Below, piece after piece: positions 25,778 through 33,403 of a stretch of DNA of 64,000 bases (position 1 is the stretch's first letter; each line of letters begins with the position of its first letter). The notes under the pieces are model-generated. The model ran no database searches, was not told the origin of the DNA, and worked only from the letters and a program-made list of their open reading frames with translations. The position numbers were made by a program, and so were the translations under genes. Source of the DNA: Actinomycetospora lutea. Its GTDB lineage: Bacteria; Actinomycetota; Actinomycetes; Mycobacteriales; Pseudonocardiaceae. The stretch covers positions 1 to 64,000 of the forward strand of contig NZ_JAQZAL010000015.1 of assembly GCF_028737205.1 (NCBI RefSeq). Direction: 5' to 3'.

Positions 25778-26721
25778 CAGGCTGCCTCCTGCTCTCCGCT
25801 GAACGACTTGAAGATCAGGCGCAGCGCGAAGTTCGCCGCGATGAGGGTCAGGATCACCACGACCACGCCCATCGCCGCCGACTGGCCGATGTCGAAGCCC
25901 AGGAACGCGCGCTGGTAGATGTAGAAGGGCAGGTTCGCGCTGGCCACGCCCGGTCCGCCCTGGGTCATCATGTAGACCTGGTCGAAGATGTTGACCAGGT
26001 AGATCGTGCCGAGCACGACACCGAGCTCGATGAACCGGCGCAGGTGCGGCAGCGTCAGCTCCCGGAATGTCGACCACGCGCTCGCGCCATCGACCCGCGC
26101 CGCTTCCAGCTGGTCGGTCGGCATGCTCTGCAGCCCCGCGAGCAGCAGCAGCATCATGAACGGCGTCCACTGCCAGATCAACGCGGCCATCACCGACGCC
26201 AGCGGGTAGTTGCTGATCCACTCGGTGCCCGAGCCCCCGAACGGCGTCAGCACGAAGTTGATGAGGCCGAGCGTCGGGTCGAGCAGCACCGTCTTCCACA
26301 GCAGCGCGGCCGCCACCGGGGTTATGAGGAACGGGGTGATGAGCAGCGTGCGCACGATGCCGCGCCCGAAGAACGGGCGGTTGAGCAGCAGCGCCAGCAG
26401 CAGGCCGAGCACGACCGCGATGAGCACCGAGCCCAGGGTCATGATCACGGTGTTGAGCGCGACCTGGCGGAACTGGCTGTCGGCGAAGACGTCGAGGTAG
26501 TTGGCGAACCCGACGAACTCCTGGGACCCCGGCCGCACGAGGTTCCACGACTGCAGCGAGTACCAGAGCGTCAGGATGAAGGGGATCTGCGTGACGATGA
26601 TCGTGAAGATCAGCGCGGGCAGCAGCGGCGCCCGGCGCCGCCACCCCTCGGCGCGGTCGATCATCGGCTTGCCGCCGGTCTCCGGGGACGCGGCGGGGCG
26701 TTCTTCCAGTGTCGCTGTCAT
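25777..26721 (-). CDS. ABC polyol-type permease, MalF/SmoF-like
   Basis: A 314-residue permease with six predicted helices. The first helix is LLPALIFTIIVTQIPFILTLW. The EAA loop reads EAARVDGASAWSTFRELTLPHL. NIFDQVYMMTQGGPG and NLPFYIYQRAFLGFDIGQSAA are typical of the sugar/polyol CUT1 family. Both ends are coupled: its start overlaps the stop of the binding protein gene and its stop overlaps the next permease (ATGA twice). A 25-residue polar N-terminal extension precedes helix 1. Confidence 0.94.
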   Translation of the reverse strand: MTATLEERPAASPETGGKPMIDRAEGWRRRAPLLPALIFTIIVTQIPFILTLWYSLQSWNLVRPGSQEFVGFANYLDVFADSQFRQVALNTVIMTLGSVLIAVVLGLLLALLLNRPFFGRGIVRTLLITPFLITPVAAALLWKTVLLDPTLGLINFVLTPFGGSGTEWISNYPLASVMAALIWQWTPFMMLLLLAGLQSMPTDQLEAARVDGASAWSTFRELTLPHLRRFIELGVVLGTIYLVNIFDQVYMMTQGGPGVASANLPFYIYQRAFLGFDIGQSAAMGVVVVILTLIAANFALRLIFKSFSGEQEAA

Positions 26722-28094
26722 CGCTGGTAGCTCTCCCCCACCGTCTCCGCGTAGTTCTGGGACTGCTCCAGGGCCTCGTCGACGGTGATCTGTCCGGCGA
26801 TCGCGGCGCTGACCTGCTGACTGACCCGCGTGCCGAGGTCCTGGAACTCCGGGATGCGGACGAACTGCACGCCCTGGTACGGCACCGGCTGCACGGTCGG
26901 CTGCTGCGGGTTGGCCCGCTGCAGGCCGTCGAGGATCAGGGGCGCGTAGGCGTTCGCCACCTGCTGGTACTGCGGGATCTGGTAGGTCGACTGGCGCGAC
27001 CCGGGCGGCACCGACGTCCAGCCGATCTCGGGGTCGTTGCCGGCCCGCTGGATGTAGTCCCGGTTGGTCATCCACGCCATGAACTGCCAGGCCGCGTCCT
27101 TGCGCGGCGAGGTCTGCGGGATGCCCAGCGACCAGGTGTACAGCCAGCCCGACGCCGGGGTCGCGACGACGGGCGCCGGCGCGTAGCCGATGCGGCCGGC
27201 GACGGTCGACTCGGCGGGGTCCTCGACGGTGCCGGCCGCGGAGGTCGCGTCGTACCACATGGCGACCTGGCCCTGGCCGAACTGCGTGGCGCACTCCGAG
27301 AAGCCGGACTGCGAGGCGCCGGGCTGGCCGTGCTGACGGACCAGGTCGACGTAGAACTGCACGGCCTGCCGGACCTCGGGCGAGGTGAGCTGCGCCCGCC
27401 ACTGCGGGTCGAACCAGCGCCCGCCGAAGGTGTTGATGACGGTGTCGAGCGGGGCCATGACCTCGCCCCAGCCGGGCTTCCCGCGCAGGCAGATGCCGCG
27501 CTGCTGGCCCGGTCCCTTGTCGAGCCGCGCCGCGTACTCGGCGACCTGCTGCCACGTCGGCTGCGCGGGCATCTGGATGCCGGCCTGCTCGAAGATGTCC
27601 TTGCGGTACATGAGGAACGACGACTCGCCGTAGAACGGCACCGAGTACATCCGGCCCTCGTAGGACAGCGAGTCGCGCACGGTCGGGATGAAGTCGGCGC
27701 GGTCGTAGCCCGGGGTCGCGGCCATGAAGGGCTCGAGGTCGGTCAGCCAGCCGTTCTGCGCCCACTGCGGCGTCTCGTAGTTGGACACCATCACGATGTC
27801 GAACTCGCCGCCGCCGGTCGCCACCGACGCGGTGATCTTGGCGCGGGCCTCGTTCTCCGACAGCGAGACGAAGCGCAGCCGGATACCCGGGTTCTCCGCC
27901 TCGAACTGCGGCGCGAGCGAGATCGCGTCCTCCATCTGCGGGTTGGACACGATGGCGACCGTGACGGTCTCGACGCCCTCCGCGCTGCCGAGCGCGCCGG
28001 CGCCGGAGCACCCGGCGAGGAGCCCGAGGGTGGCCACCACCGCCCCGAGCAGTGCCGGCAGTCGGGTCCGTCCTCGTCGCGCCGCCCCGCGCAT
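26718..28094 (-). CDS. ABC substrate-binding lipoprotein, sorbitol/mannitol (SmoE) type
   Basis: A 458-residue extracytoplasmic solute receptor. The N-terminus is a lipoprotein signal (basic RGAARRGRTR, hydrophobic stretch, lipobox LAGC). The mature part is a cluster D binding protein, with ICLRGKPGWGEVMAPLDTV, a block I associate with polyol-binding SmoE/MtlE proteins, and NTFGGRWFDPQWRAQL. Start ATG at 28094 is preceded by AGGAGG at five bases; upstream starts lack a signal. First gene of the importer operon, divergent from the LacI gene. Polyol specificity is supported indirectly by the nearby xylulokinase. Confidence 0.92.
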   Translation of the reverse strand: MRGAARRGRTRLPALLGAVVATLGLLAGCSGAGALGSAEGVETVTVAIVSNPQMEDAISLAPQFEAENPGIRLRFVSLSENEARAKITASVATGGGEFDIVMVSNYETPQWAQNGWLTDLEPFMAATPGYDRADFIPTVRDSLSYEGRMYSVPFYGESSFLMYRKDIFEQAGIQMPAQPTWQQVAEYAARLDKGPGQQRGICLRGKPGWGEVMAPLDTVINTFGGRWFDPQWRAQLTSPEVRQAVQFYVDLVRQHGQPGASQSGFSECATQFGQGQVAMWYDATSAAGTVEDPAESTVAGRIGYAPAPVVATPASGWLYTWSLGIPQTSPRKDAAWQFMAWMTNRDYIQRAGNDPEIGWTSVPPGSRQSTYQIPQYQQVANAYAPLILDGLQRANPQQPTVQPVPYQGVQFVRIPEFQDLGTRVSQQVSAAIAGQITVDEALEQSQNYAETVGESYQR

Positions 28095-28190
28095 CGCGCC
28101 TCCTGCCCGCCGGTCGTGGCCGAATGGCCGCGCGCGACCGTGATGTGGGCCACGTGCGGTGGAGTGACCGTAAAGCTGCACTCAGTAAGG

Positions 28191-28204
28191 TGCAAGCGCT
28201 TAAC
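28191..28204. promoter_or_regulatory. LacI-type operator candidate in the divergent region
   Basis: TGCAAGCGCTTAAC contains the perfect palindrome AAGCGCTT (28194-28201) with a central CG step, the form bound by LacI-family repressors. It lies in the 210-bp gap between the binding-protein gene (start 28094) and the lacI-family gene (start 28305), well placed to control both. Confidence 0.65.
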
Positions 28205-28304
28205 CGCGTCAGATTCGGTGCGCGCGCCGACGACGCGGGTCGGGGTACAAACACCTCGAGAACGCGCGCCGTCGAGCAGACGACGTCGGACGACGGGAGT
28301 CGGG

Positions 28305-29303
28305 ATGGCCACGATGGCGGACGTCGCGCGGATGGCCGGCGTCTCCACGGCCACCGTCTCCCACGTCCTCAACGGCACCCGACCCGTCCGCGCCCGGACC
28401 CGCGAGCTCGTCCTGTCGGCCGTGGCGGCCACGCACTACACGCCGAACACCGTCGCGCGCTCGCTCGCGACCGCGCGGACCACGACCATGGGCCTGGTCC
28501 TCTCCGCGATCTCCAACCCGTACTTCGGCGAGCTGCTGAGCGCCGCCGAGACCGCGGCCGCGGCCGCGGGCTACACGCTGCTGCTCGTCGACCCCCACGA
28601 GGACCCGGACTACGAGCTGACCGTGGTCACGCGCCTGCACCACCACCGCGTCGACGGCATGGTGCTCGCGCCCTCGGCGCACCCGGAGGCGGCGCTGGCC
28701 TACCTCGCGCGCCACGAGGTGCCGACGGTGCTGCTCGACCGGCTGATCGACCCGTCCCACGACCAGGTCGGCACCGAGAACCGCGAGGCCACCGCGGCGC
28801 TGACCAGCCACCTCGCCGACCACGGGCACACCCGGATCGGGCTGGTCACCGGTCTGGCCGGGCTCGCGACCACCACCGAGCGCCGCGACGGGCACCGCGA
28901 CGCCCTCGTCGCGCGCGGCCTGCCCGTCGACCCCGCGCTCGAGGTCGGCGGCTTCTCGGCCACCGAGACCGCGCGGGTGGCGGTGCACCAGCTGCTGGCC
29001 CTCGACGACCCGCCGACCGCGATCGTCGCCGCGAACAACAGCATGACCATCGGGATGATGCAGGCGCTGCGCGAGGCCGGCCTCGCCGTGCCGCGCGACG
29101 TCGCCGTCGCCGCGTTCGACGACTTCGCCTGGGCGGAGCTGTTCTCCCCGCGCCTGACCGTGGTCGCCCAGCCGTTCCGCGAGATCGCGACGACGGCGGT
29201 GGAACTGCTCCTGCGCCGGATCGCCGACCCCGACACGCCGCCGACCACGCGCCGGCTCGCGCCGGAGGTGCGGATCCGGGAGTCGTGCGGCTGTCCGCCC
29301 TAG
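28305..29303 (+). CDS. LacI family transcriptional regulator
   Basis: A 332-residue repressor. The N-terminal HTH is MADVARMAGVSTATVSHVLNGTRPV, and the hinge helix follows in NTVARSLATARTTTMGLVLS. The remaining part is a periplasmic-binding-protein-like sensor domain (ISNPYFGELLSAAETAAAAAGY; VAAFDDFAWAELFSPRLTVVAQP). The C-terminus has the ESCGCPP cysteine motif seen in many family members. Divergent from the polyol importer operon and therefore its likely repressor, with a candidate operator at 28191-28204. Its stop overlaps the convergent SRPBCC gene by four bases. Confidence 0.95.
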   Translation: MATMADVARMAGVSTATVSHVLNGTRPVRARTRELVLSAVAATHYTPNTVARSLATARTTTMGLVLSAISNPYFGELLSAAETAAAAAGYTLLLVDPHEDPDYELTVVTRLHHHRVDGMVLAPSAHPEAALAYLARHEVPTVLLDRLIDPSHDQVGTENREATAALTSHLADHGHTRIGLVTGLAGLATTTERRDGHRDALVARGLPVDPALEVGGFSATETARVAVHQLLALDDPPTAIVAANNSMTIGMMQALREAGLAVPRDVAVAAFDDFAWAELFSPRLTVVAQPFREIATTAVELLLRRIADPDTPPTTRRLAPEVRIRESCGCPP

Positions 29304-29788
29304 CGCTGCTCGGCGAGGTGGGCGAGGTTGTCCAGCGAGCGGGTCAGGTGCTCCTCGCCGAAGGGCGGGAAGGCGATGTGCTCGCGCAGGAACGCCGGCA
29401 CCGCCGACCAGTCGTAGGTCAGCGTCACCCGGCAGGCCGCGGGGCCGTCGTCGGCGAGGTCGTAGCGCCAGGTCCAGCCGCCGTAGCCGATCTCGCCGTC
29501 GGGGCCGTACTGGCCCGGCTGCCAGGCGAGCGTGTGCGGCGGCTCGAAGACCTCGACGCGGTTGTGCATCCGGTAGTCGCCGTCGGGGTGGTTGCCGTGG
29601 AACATGCCCATCCCGAAGATCTGGCCGACGCCGGAGATCGCGGCGCGGTCCAGCGGCTCGCGCACCCAGCCGGTGCCGTCGATCGCGGCGTGGTTCGCCG
29701 GGTCGGTCAGGACCGCGAAGACCGCGCCGACCGGCGCCTCGATCCGTCGCGTCACGATCATGACCTCGGTGGCCGTCCCCGTGCTCAT
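29300..29788 (-). CDS. SRPBCC family protein
   Basis: A 162-residue START/Bet v1-like protein beginning VTRRIEAPVGAVFAVLTDPANH. It contains GMFHGNHPDGDYRMHNRVEVFEP... style strands and a terminal helix (EEHLTRSLDNLAHLAEQR). The core WTWRYDLADDG fits the polyketide cyclase subgroup. It binds a hydrophobic ligand by family analogy; no reaction can be named. ATG at 29788 is preceded by GGGAGAG. The region before it has an AT-rich palindromic cluster that may be its operator. Confidence 0.85.
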   Translation of the reverse strand: MSTGTATEVMIVTRRIEAPVGAVFAVLTDPANHAAIDGTGWVREPLDRAAISGVGQIFGMGMFHGNHPDGDYRMHNRVEVFEPPHTLAWQPGQYGPDGEIGYGGWTWRYDLADDGPAACRVTLTYDWSAVPAFLREHIAFPPFGEEHLTRSLDNLAHLAEQR

Positions 29789-29822
29789 CGCCGCTCTCCC
29801 GTCGCTCGTGGATACTCCTCGA

Positions 29823-29844
29823 ACGATATCGTGTGATACCGATA
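29823..29844. promoter_or_regulatory. AT-rich palindromic cluster upstream of the SRPBCC gene
   Basis: ACGATATCGT (29823-29832) is a perfect 10-bp palindrome, and TATCG...CGATA (29827-29831 with 29840-29844) overlaps it. This is among the most AT-rich DNA of the window and lies 35 bp before the minus-strand gene, as expected for a promoter or operator. The factor is unknown. Confidence 0.5.
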
Positions 29845-29976
29845 CAGGACAATCGGGTGGAGGTGCGGGCGGCGCACCGGGCGTGCGGCGACAGCATGTC
29901 CTCGCCGCCGACGACGAACCGTTCCCGGAACCCCGTCGATCACGTGGAGGACCCCGTTCCTGGGAATACTGCGGGC

Positions 29977-31374
29977 ATGGCGCGTTCTGCGACGTACGTG
30001 GCCGGGGTCGACTCGTCGACCCAGGCGACCAAGGTCCTGGTGGTCGACCCGACGGACGGGAGCGTGGTCCGCGAGGCGCGGCGCGCCCATCCCGACGGGA
30101 CGGAGGTCGCCCCGCGGGCCTGGTGGGACGCGCTGGCCGGCGCGCTCGGCGAGGTCGGCACCGACGACGTCGCGGCGATCGGGGTGGCCGGTCAGCAGCA
30201 CGGGATGGTGCTGCTCGACGAGGACGGGCAGCCGGTGCGCGACGCCCTGCTCTGGAACGACACGCGCTCGGCGCCCGACGCGCGGGCGCTGATCGACGAG
30301 CTCGGCGGGCCCGACGCATGGGCCGAGGCCGTCGGGACGGTCCCGGTCGCCAGCATCACGGCGACCAAGCTGCGCTGGACCTCGCGGGCCGAGCCCGAGA
30401 ACGCCGCCCGCGCGCGCTCGGTGATGCTGCCGCACGACTGGCTGACCTGGCGCCTGGCCGGCGCGCCCGCCGAGCCCACCACCGACCGCGGCGACGCCTC
30501 GGGCACCGGCTACTGGTCGACGGTCACCGGCGAGTACCGCCCCGACCTGCTCGAGATGGCGTTCGGGCGCACCCTCTCGGTGCCGCGGGTGGCTTCTCCC
30601 GGTGAGGTCGTGGGGCGGACGCCGGACGGGCTCGCCGTCTCCGCGGGCACGGGCGACAACGCCGGCGCCGCGCTGGCGATCGGGCCGGGGCCGGGCGAGG
30701 TCGTGATCTCGATCGGGACCTCCGGCGCGGTGTTCACGGGCCACGATCAGCCCTCCACCGACGCGTCGGGGCTGGTCGCCGGGTTCGCCGACGCGCGCGG
30801 GGGCTACCTGCCGCTGGTCTGCACGCTCAACGCGGCGCGGGTGCTCGGGGCGGGCACGTCGCTGCTGGGGGTGGAGCCGGACGGGTTCGACGAGCTGGCG
30901 CGCGCGGCGTCCCCGGGGGCCGACGGCCTGGTGCTCCTGCCCTACCTCGACGGCGAGCGGACCCCCGACCGCCCCGATGCCCAGGGCCGCTACGTCGGGC
31001 TGACCACGACGAACGCGACCCGCGAGAACCTGGCGCGCGCGACCGTCGAGGGCATGCTGTGCGGGCTCGCCGACGCTGTCGACGCGCTCGTCGACCAGGG
31101 GGTGCCGGTGCGCCGGGCATTGCTGATCGGCGGCGGCTCGCGCTCGGGCGCGGTGGCCGACCTCGCCCCGGACATCCTGGGCCTGCCCGTCGAGGTGCTC
31201 TCGCCGCAGGAGTACGTCGCCCTGGGCGCGGCGCGCCAGGCCGCCTGGGCGCTGCACGGCGAGGAACCGACCTGGACCGTGGCGCGCGAGACGACCCGCG
31301 ATGTCACCGACAGCTCCGTGTCCGGCGAGGTCCGCGCCCGCTACGCCGACGTCCGGGACGGCCGCGCACGCTAA
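29977..31374 (+). CDS. xylB: Xylulokinase (FGGY family)
   Basis: A 465-residue carbohydrate kinase phosphorylating D-xylulose to xylulose 5-phosphate. The N-terminal ATPase fold begins YVAGVDSSTQATKVLVVD; substrate-binding GVAGQQHGMVLLDEDG (with the Met-His pair typical of xylulokinase) and LWNDTRS follow. The C-terminal FGGY domain has GTGDNAGAALAIG, ISIGTSGAVF and LLIGGGSRSG. ATG at 29977 begins the conserved domain. It fits polyol catabolism: D-arabitol or xylitol is imported, oxidised to xylulose and phosphorylated. The dehydrogenase is missing here. A strong terminator stands 150 bp downstream. Confidence 0.93.
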   Translation: MARSATYVAGVDSSTQATKVLVVDPTDGSVVREARRAHPDGTEVAPRAWWDALAGALGEVGTDDVAAIGVAGQQHGMVLLDEDGQPVRDALLWNDTRSAPDARALIDELGGPDAWAEAVGTVPVASITATKLRWTSRAEPENAARARSVMLPHDWLTWRLAGAPAEPTTDRGDASGTGYWSTVTGEYRPDLLEMAFGRTLSVPRVASPGEVVGRTPDGLAVSAGTGDNAGAALAIGPGPGEVVISIGTSGAVFTGHDQPSTDASGLVAGFADARGGYLPLVCTLNAARVLGAGTSLLGVEPDGFDELARAASPGADGLVLLPYLDGERTPDRPDAQGRYVGLTTTNATRENLARATVEGMLCGLADAVDALVDQGVPVRRALLIGGGSRSGAVADLAPDILGLPVEVLSPQEYVALGAARQAAWALHGEEPTWTVARETTRDVTDSSVSGEVRARYADVRDGRAR

Positions 31375-31446
31375 GTGGGCGCCGTGCTCGCGGTGTCGGC
31401 CTGGCGGCCACGCTGACGTTCAACGCAGGAAGCCCCAGCTCGGTAC

Positions 31447-31513
31447 GAGCGATGCGGCATCGCTGGCGTATGACGCCAGAAACGCCACATCCTCGTTCTC
31501 GCGACACGCCGGG
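31447..31513 (+). repeat. 67-bp dispersed element, copy A (inverted partner at 32218-32284)
   Basis: This copy matches the reverse complement of 32218-32284 with about 7 mismatches in 67 bases. It contains two hairpin-forming parts: AGCGAT-gcggc-ATCGCT and CTGGCGT-atg-ACGCCAG, followed by a conserved linker CGCCACATCCTCG and the end GCGACACGCCGGG. The hairpin stem is kept in both copies although the loop differs, which suggests structure matters. It lies between the xylulokinase and the terminator of hsp20. Confidence 0.9.
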
Positions 31514-31524
31514 GGTCCGGACAC

Positions 31525-31564
31525 GACGACGCCCGCGGGACCGCGTGGTCCCGCGGGCGTCGTC
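31525..31564. terminator. Perfect 18-bp-arm hairpin, bidirectional terminator
   Basis: 31525-31542 and 31547-31564 are perfectly complementary with a 4-nt GCGT loop. It is located 11 bp after the hsp20 stop on the minus strand and downstream of xylulokinase on the plus strand. No U-tract is seen, but the stem is extremely stable. Confidence 0.9.
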
Positions 31565-31575
31565 CGGGGGTCGCG

Positions 31576-32082
31576 TCAGGCGGCGCGGTTCTCGGAGGCC
31601 TCGGAGGCCTCGCCAGCCTCGGGGGTCGCGTCCGAGGACTCGGCCTCCGGGGCGGGCACGCCGTCGATGGCGATGCGCCGGGCACCGGGCTCGACGGGCT
31701 CGGCGTGGGCGCCGACGATGCGCAGGGTCAGCACCCCGGCGTCGTACGACGCGGAGACCGCGTCGGCGTCGACATGCTGGGGCAGCGTGAAGCTCCGGCG
31801 GAACGAGCCGCGCCGGCTCTCCCGCCAGCCCTCACCGGACTGCTCCTCACGGCGCTCGCCGCGGACGGTCAGGCGGTGGCCGTCGAGGTCGACGGTCACG
31901 TCCTTCGCGACGTCCACGCCCGGGAGCTCGAGGCGCACGATGGCGTCGTCGCCGTCGCGCACGACGTCGGTGGTCGGCGCGTAGAAGGCCTGCCGACGGC
32001 TCGGCGCCGGGCGGCGGAACAGGGCGTCGGCGACGGCGAACGGATCGGCGAAGCGCGGGCCCCAGGGAACGAGAGTGCTCAT
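31576..32082 (-). CDS. Small heat shock protein, Hsp20/alpha-crystallin family
   Basis: A 168-residue ATP-independent holdase chaperone. The alpha-crystallin domain spans residues about 38-130: APTTDVVRDGDDAIVRLELPGV, then DVTVDLDGHRLTVRGERR, RRGSFRRSFTLPQHVDAD and ASYDAGVLTLRI. The C-terminal 30 residues are acidic and low in complexity (ATPEAGEASEASEN), and no clear IxI motif is present, which is unusual for oligomer assembly. AGGAGG sits before the ATG at 32082. The gene is bracketed by inverted copies of a 67-bp element, has a HAIR-like box upstream and a strong terminator downstream. Confidence 0.94.
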   Translation of the reverse strand: MSTLVPWGPRFADPFAVADALFRRPAPSRRQAFYAPTTDVVRDGDDAIVRLELPGVDVAKDVTVDLDGHRLTVRGERREEQSGEGWRESRRGSFRRSFTLPQHVDADAVSASYDAGVLTLRIVGAHAEPVEPGARRIAIDGVPAPEAESSDATPEAGEASEASENRAA

Positions 32083-32140
32083 GGTGGTTCCTCCTCGATG
32101 ACGAAGGCGGCCCGTCCTTGCGGGCCTTCGACTCATGCAA

Positions 32141-32161
32141 CATGAGCCGAACCCGCTCAAT
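32141..32161. promoter_or_regulatory. HAIR-like inverted repeat upstream of hsp20
   Basis: Read on the minus strand, ATTGAGC-N7-GCTCATG has the 7-7-7 layout of the HspR-associated inverted repeat (CTTGAGT-N7-ACTCAAG) and matches 5 of 7 positions in each arm. It is 59 bp upstream of the hsp20 start. A separate small stem GGCCCG / CGGGCC (32109-32126) lies in the probable leader. Confidence 0.5.
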
Positions 32162-32217
32162 TCCGAAGACCACGAGAATCTTGTCGGCCACGCTGGAACA
32201 CCCCGGACCACGCCCCG

Positions 32218-32284
32218 CCCGGCGTGTCGCGTCAGCGAGGATGTGGCGATCCTGGCGTCAGACGCCAGCGACGCCGCATCGCTC
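32218..32284 (-). repeat. 67-bp dispersed element, copy B
   Basis: Inverted copy of the element at 31447-31513 (about 60 of 67 bases equal). The second hairpin (CTGGCGT-ctg-ACGCCAG) is intact, whereas the first stem has one changed pair. This copy runs into the 3' end of the small MNIO-partner gene and supplies its last 17 codons and stop. Confidence 0.9.
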
Positions 32285-32594
32285 GAAAGCCTCGGGACAA
32301 GGTGCCGTCGGCGCGGAGGGTGGCGAGGAAGGCGTCGGCGTCGGCGCGCATCGACACGCCGACGCGGCGCGGGTGCGCGGTGATCCACGCGTCCAGGCGG
32401 GGTCCGAGGTCGTCTCCGAGCACCGTGTGCACGTCGCCCGGCAGCAGGCGCGCCAGCACCCGGCGGCGTTTGGCGCGCAGGGCGTCGGCCTCGAGCGCCA
32501 CGCGCGCCGGGTCGATGCCGTCCGGTGCGGGGCCGCCGGCGACCAGCGCCGCGAGCAGCTCCGCCTGCCGGCGAGCGAGGTCCTCGCGGCTCAT
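32232..32594 (-). CDS. Small partner protein of the MNIO enzyme (SCO6045-like)
   Basis: A 120-residue predominantly helical protein. It starts MSREDLARRQAELLAALVAG, the pattern of short proteins that accompany DUF692 enzymes in actinobacteria and stand where DUF2063-type partners occur elsewhere. The middle (LEADALRAKRRRVLARLLPG) is basic and helical, and a second helix follows (AFLATLRADG). Residues 104-120 (RAMRRRWRLTPGSPHPR) are encoded by the 67-bp element, so the natural C-terminus was probably replaced. ATGA overlap with the MNIO gene shows coupling. A role in presenting the substrate is inferred from better known MNIO pairs. Confidence 0.75.
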   Translation of the reverse strand: MSREDLARRQAELLAALVAGGPAPDGIDPARVALEADALRAKRRRVLARLLPGDVHTVLGDDLGPRLDAWITAHPRRVGVSMRADADAFLATLRADGTLSRGFRAMRRRWRLTPGSPHPR

Positions 32595-33403
32595 CGCGCG
32601 TGCACCGCCCGCAGCGTCGCGAGCTCCGCGGCCAGCTCGTCGTCGGGCGGGTAGCGGTCGTCGCGCTCGAGCAGCACGGCCGGCGGGCGGTGCCGCGCGC
32701 ACAACCGGGCGAACAGGTCGAGCACGGGCTCGGTCAGCGGGTGGGCGTGGGTGTCGTGGTAGACGCCGTCGCGCTCGACGCCGCCCGCCGCGTGCACGTA
32801 CACGACCCGCTCGAGGGGCAGCTCGTCGAGCACCCCGGCGTCCTGCCCGAGGTTCACCGAGCTCGCGTGCAGGTTGGCGACATCGAGCAGCAGCCAGGCC
32901 CCGGTGCGCTCGCACAGCTCGGCGAGGAACGCGCCCTCGGACATCTCGGCGTCCGGCCAGGCGAGCAGCGGCGCGATGTTCTCCAGCGCGAGCGGCACCC
33001 CGAGCATCGCCTGCGCCGCGCGGACGTTGTCGACGAGCACCCCGAGGGCCTCCCGCGTGCGCGGCACCGGCAACAGGTGCCCGGACTCGAGCCCGCCGGC
33101 CCGCACGAACGCCACGTGGTCGCTCGCCAGCGGCGCGTCGAGGACGTCGGCGACGGCGGCGAGGTGCTCGACCCGGTCGTGGCGCAGCGGTTCGGCGCCG
33201 CCGAGCGAGAGCGACACCGCGTGCGGCAGCGCCGGCACCCCGCGGGCCCGCAGGACCTCGAGCGACGTCGGCAGCGCGTCGGCGTGCAGGTCCTCGGCGA
33301 CCACCTCGACGAAGTCGACGCCCGCCAGCCGCTCCACGGTCAGGTCGATCTCCCGGCGCCAGCCGATGCCGACGCCCTCGGGGCCGCCCGGGACGGGAGT
33401 CAC
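32591..33403 (-). CDS. DUF692 / MNIO (multinuclear non-haem iron oxidase) family enzyme
   Basis: A 270-residue TIM-barrel protein of normal length for DUF692 (UPF0276). Family landmarks in order are GIGWRREID (residue 12), FVEVVAEDLH (31), LPHAVSLSLGG (59), SDHVAFVRAGG (94), LALENIAP (138), LLLDVANLHASSVN (171), VYVHAAGG (201), HDTHAHPL (216) and LLERDDRYP (244). These supply the His, Asp, Glu and Asn side chains that bind two or three iron ions in MbnB and TglH. Such enzymes oxidatively modify cysteines in peptide substrates. Start is a GTG overlapping the stop of the Cys-tail membrane gene by four bases, so that protein is the probable substrate. Confidence 0.9.
   Translation of the reverse strand: MTPVPGGPEGVGIGWRREIDLTVERLAGVDFVEVVAEDLHADALPTSLEVLRARGVPALPHAVSLSLGGAEPLRHDRVEHLAAVADVLDAPLASDHVAFVRAGGLESGHLLPVPRTREALGVLVDNVRAAQAMLGVPLALENIAPLLAWPDAEMSEGAFLAELCERTGAWLLLDVANLHASSVNLGQDAGVLDELPLERVVYVHAAGGVERDGVYHDTHAHPLTEPVLDLFARLCARHRPPAVLLERDDRYPPDDELAAELATLRAVHAR

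Noticed and set aside
31375-31446. Possible short gene after xylulokinase
   Set aside because: No start with Shine-Dalgarno and the frame falls into the repeat element.
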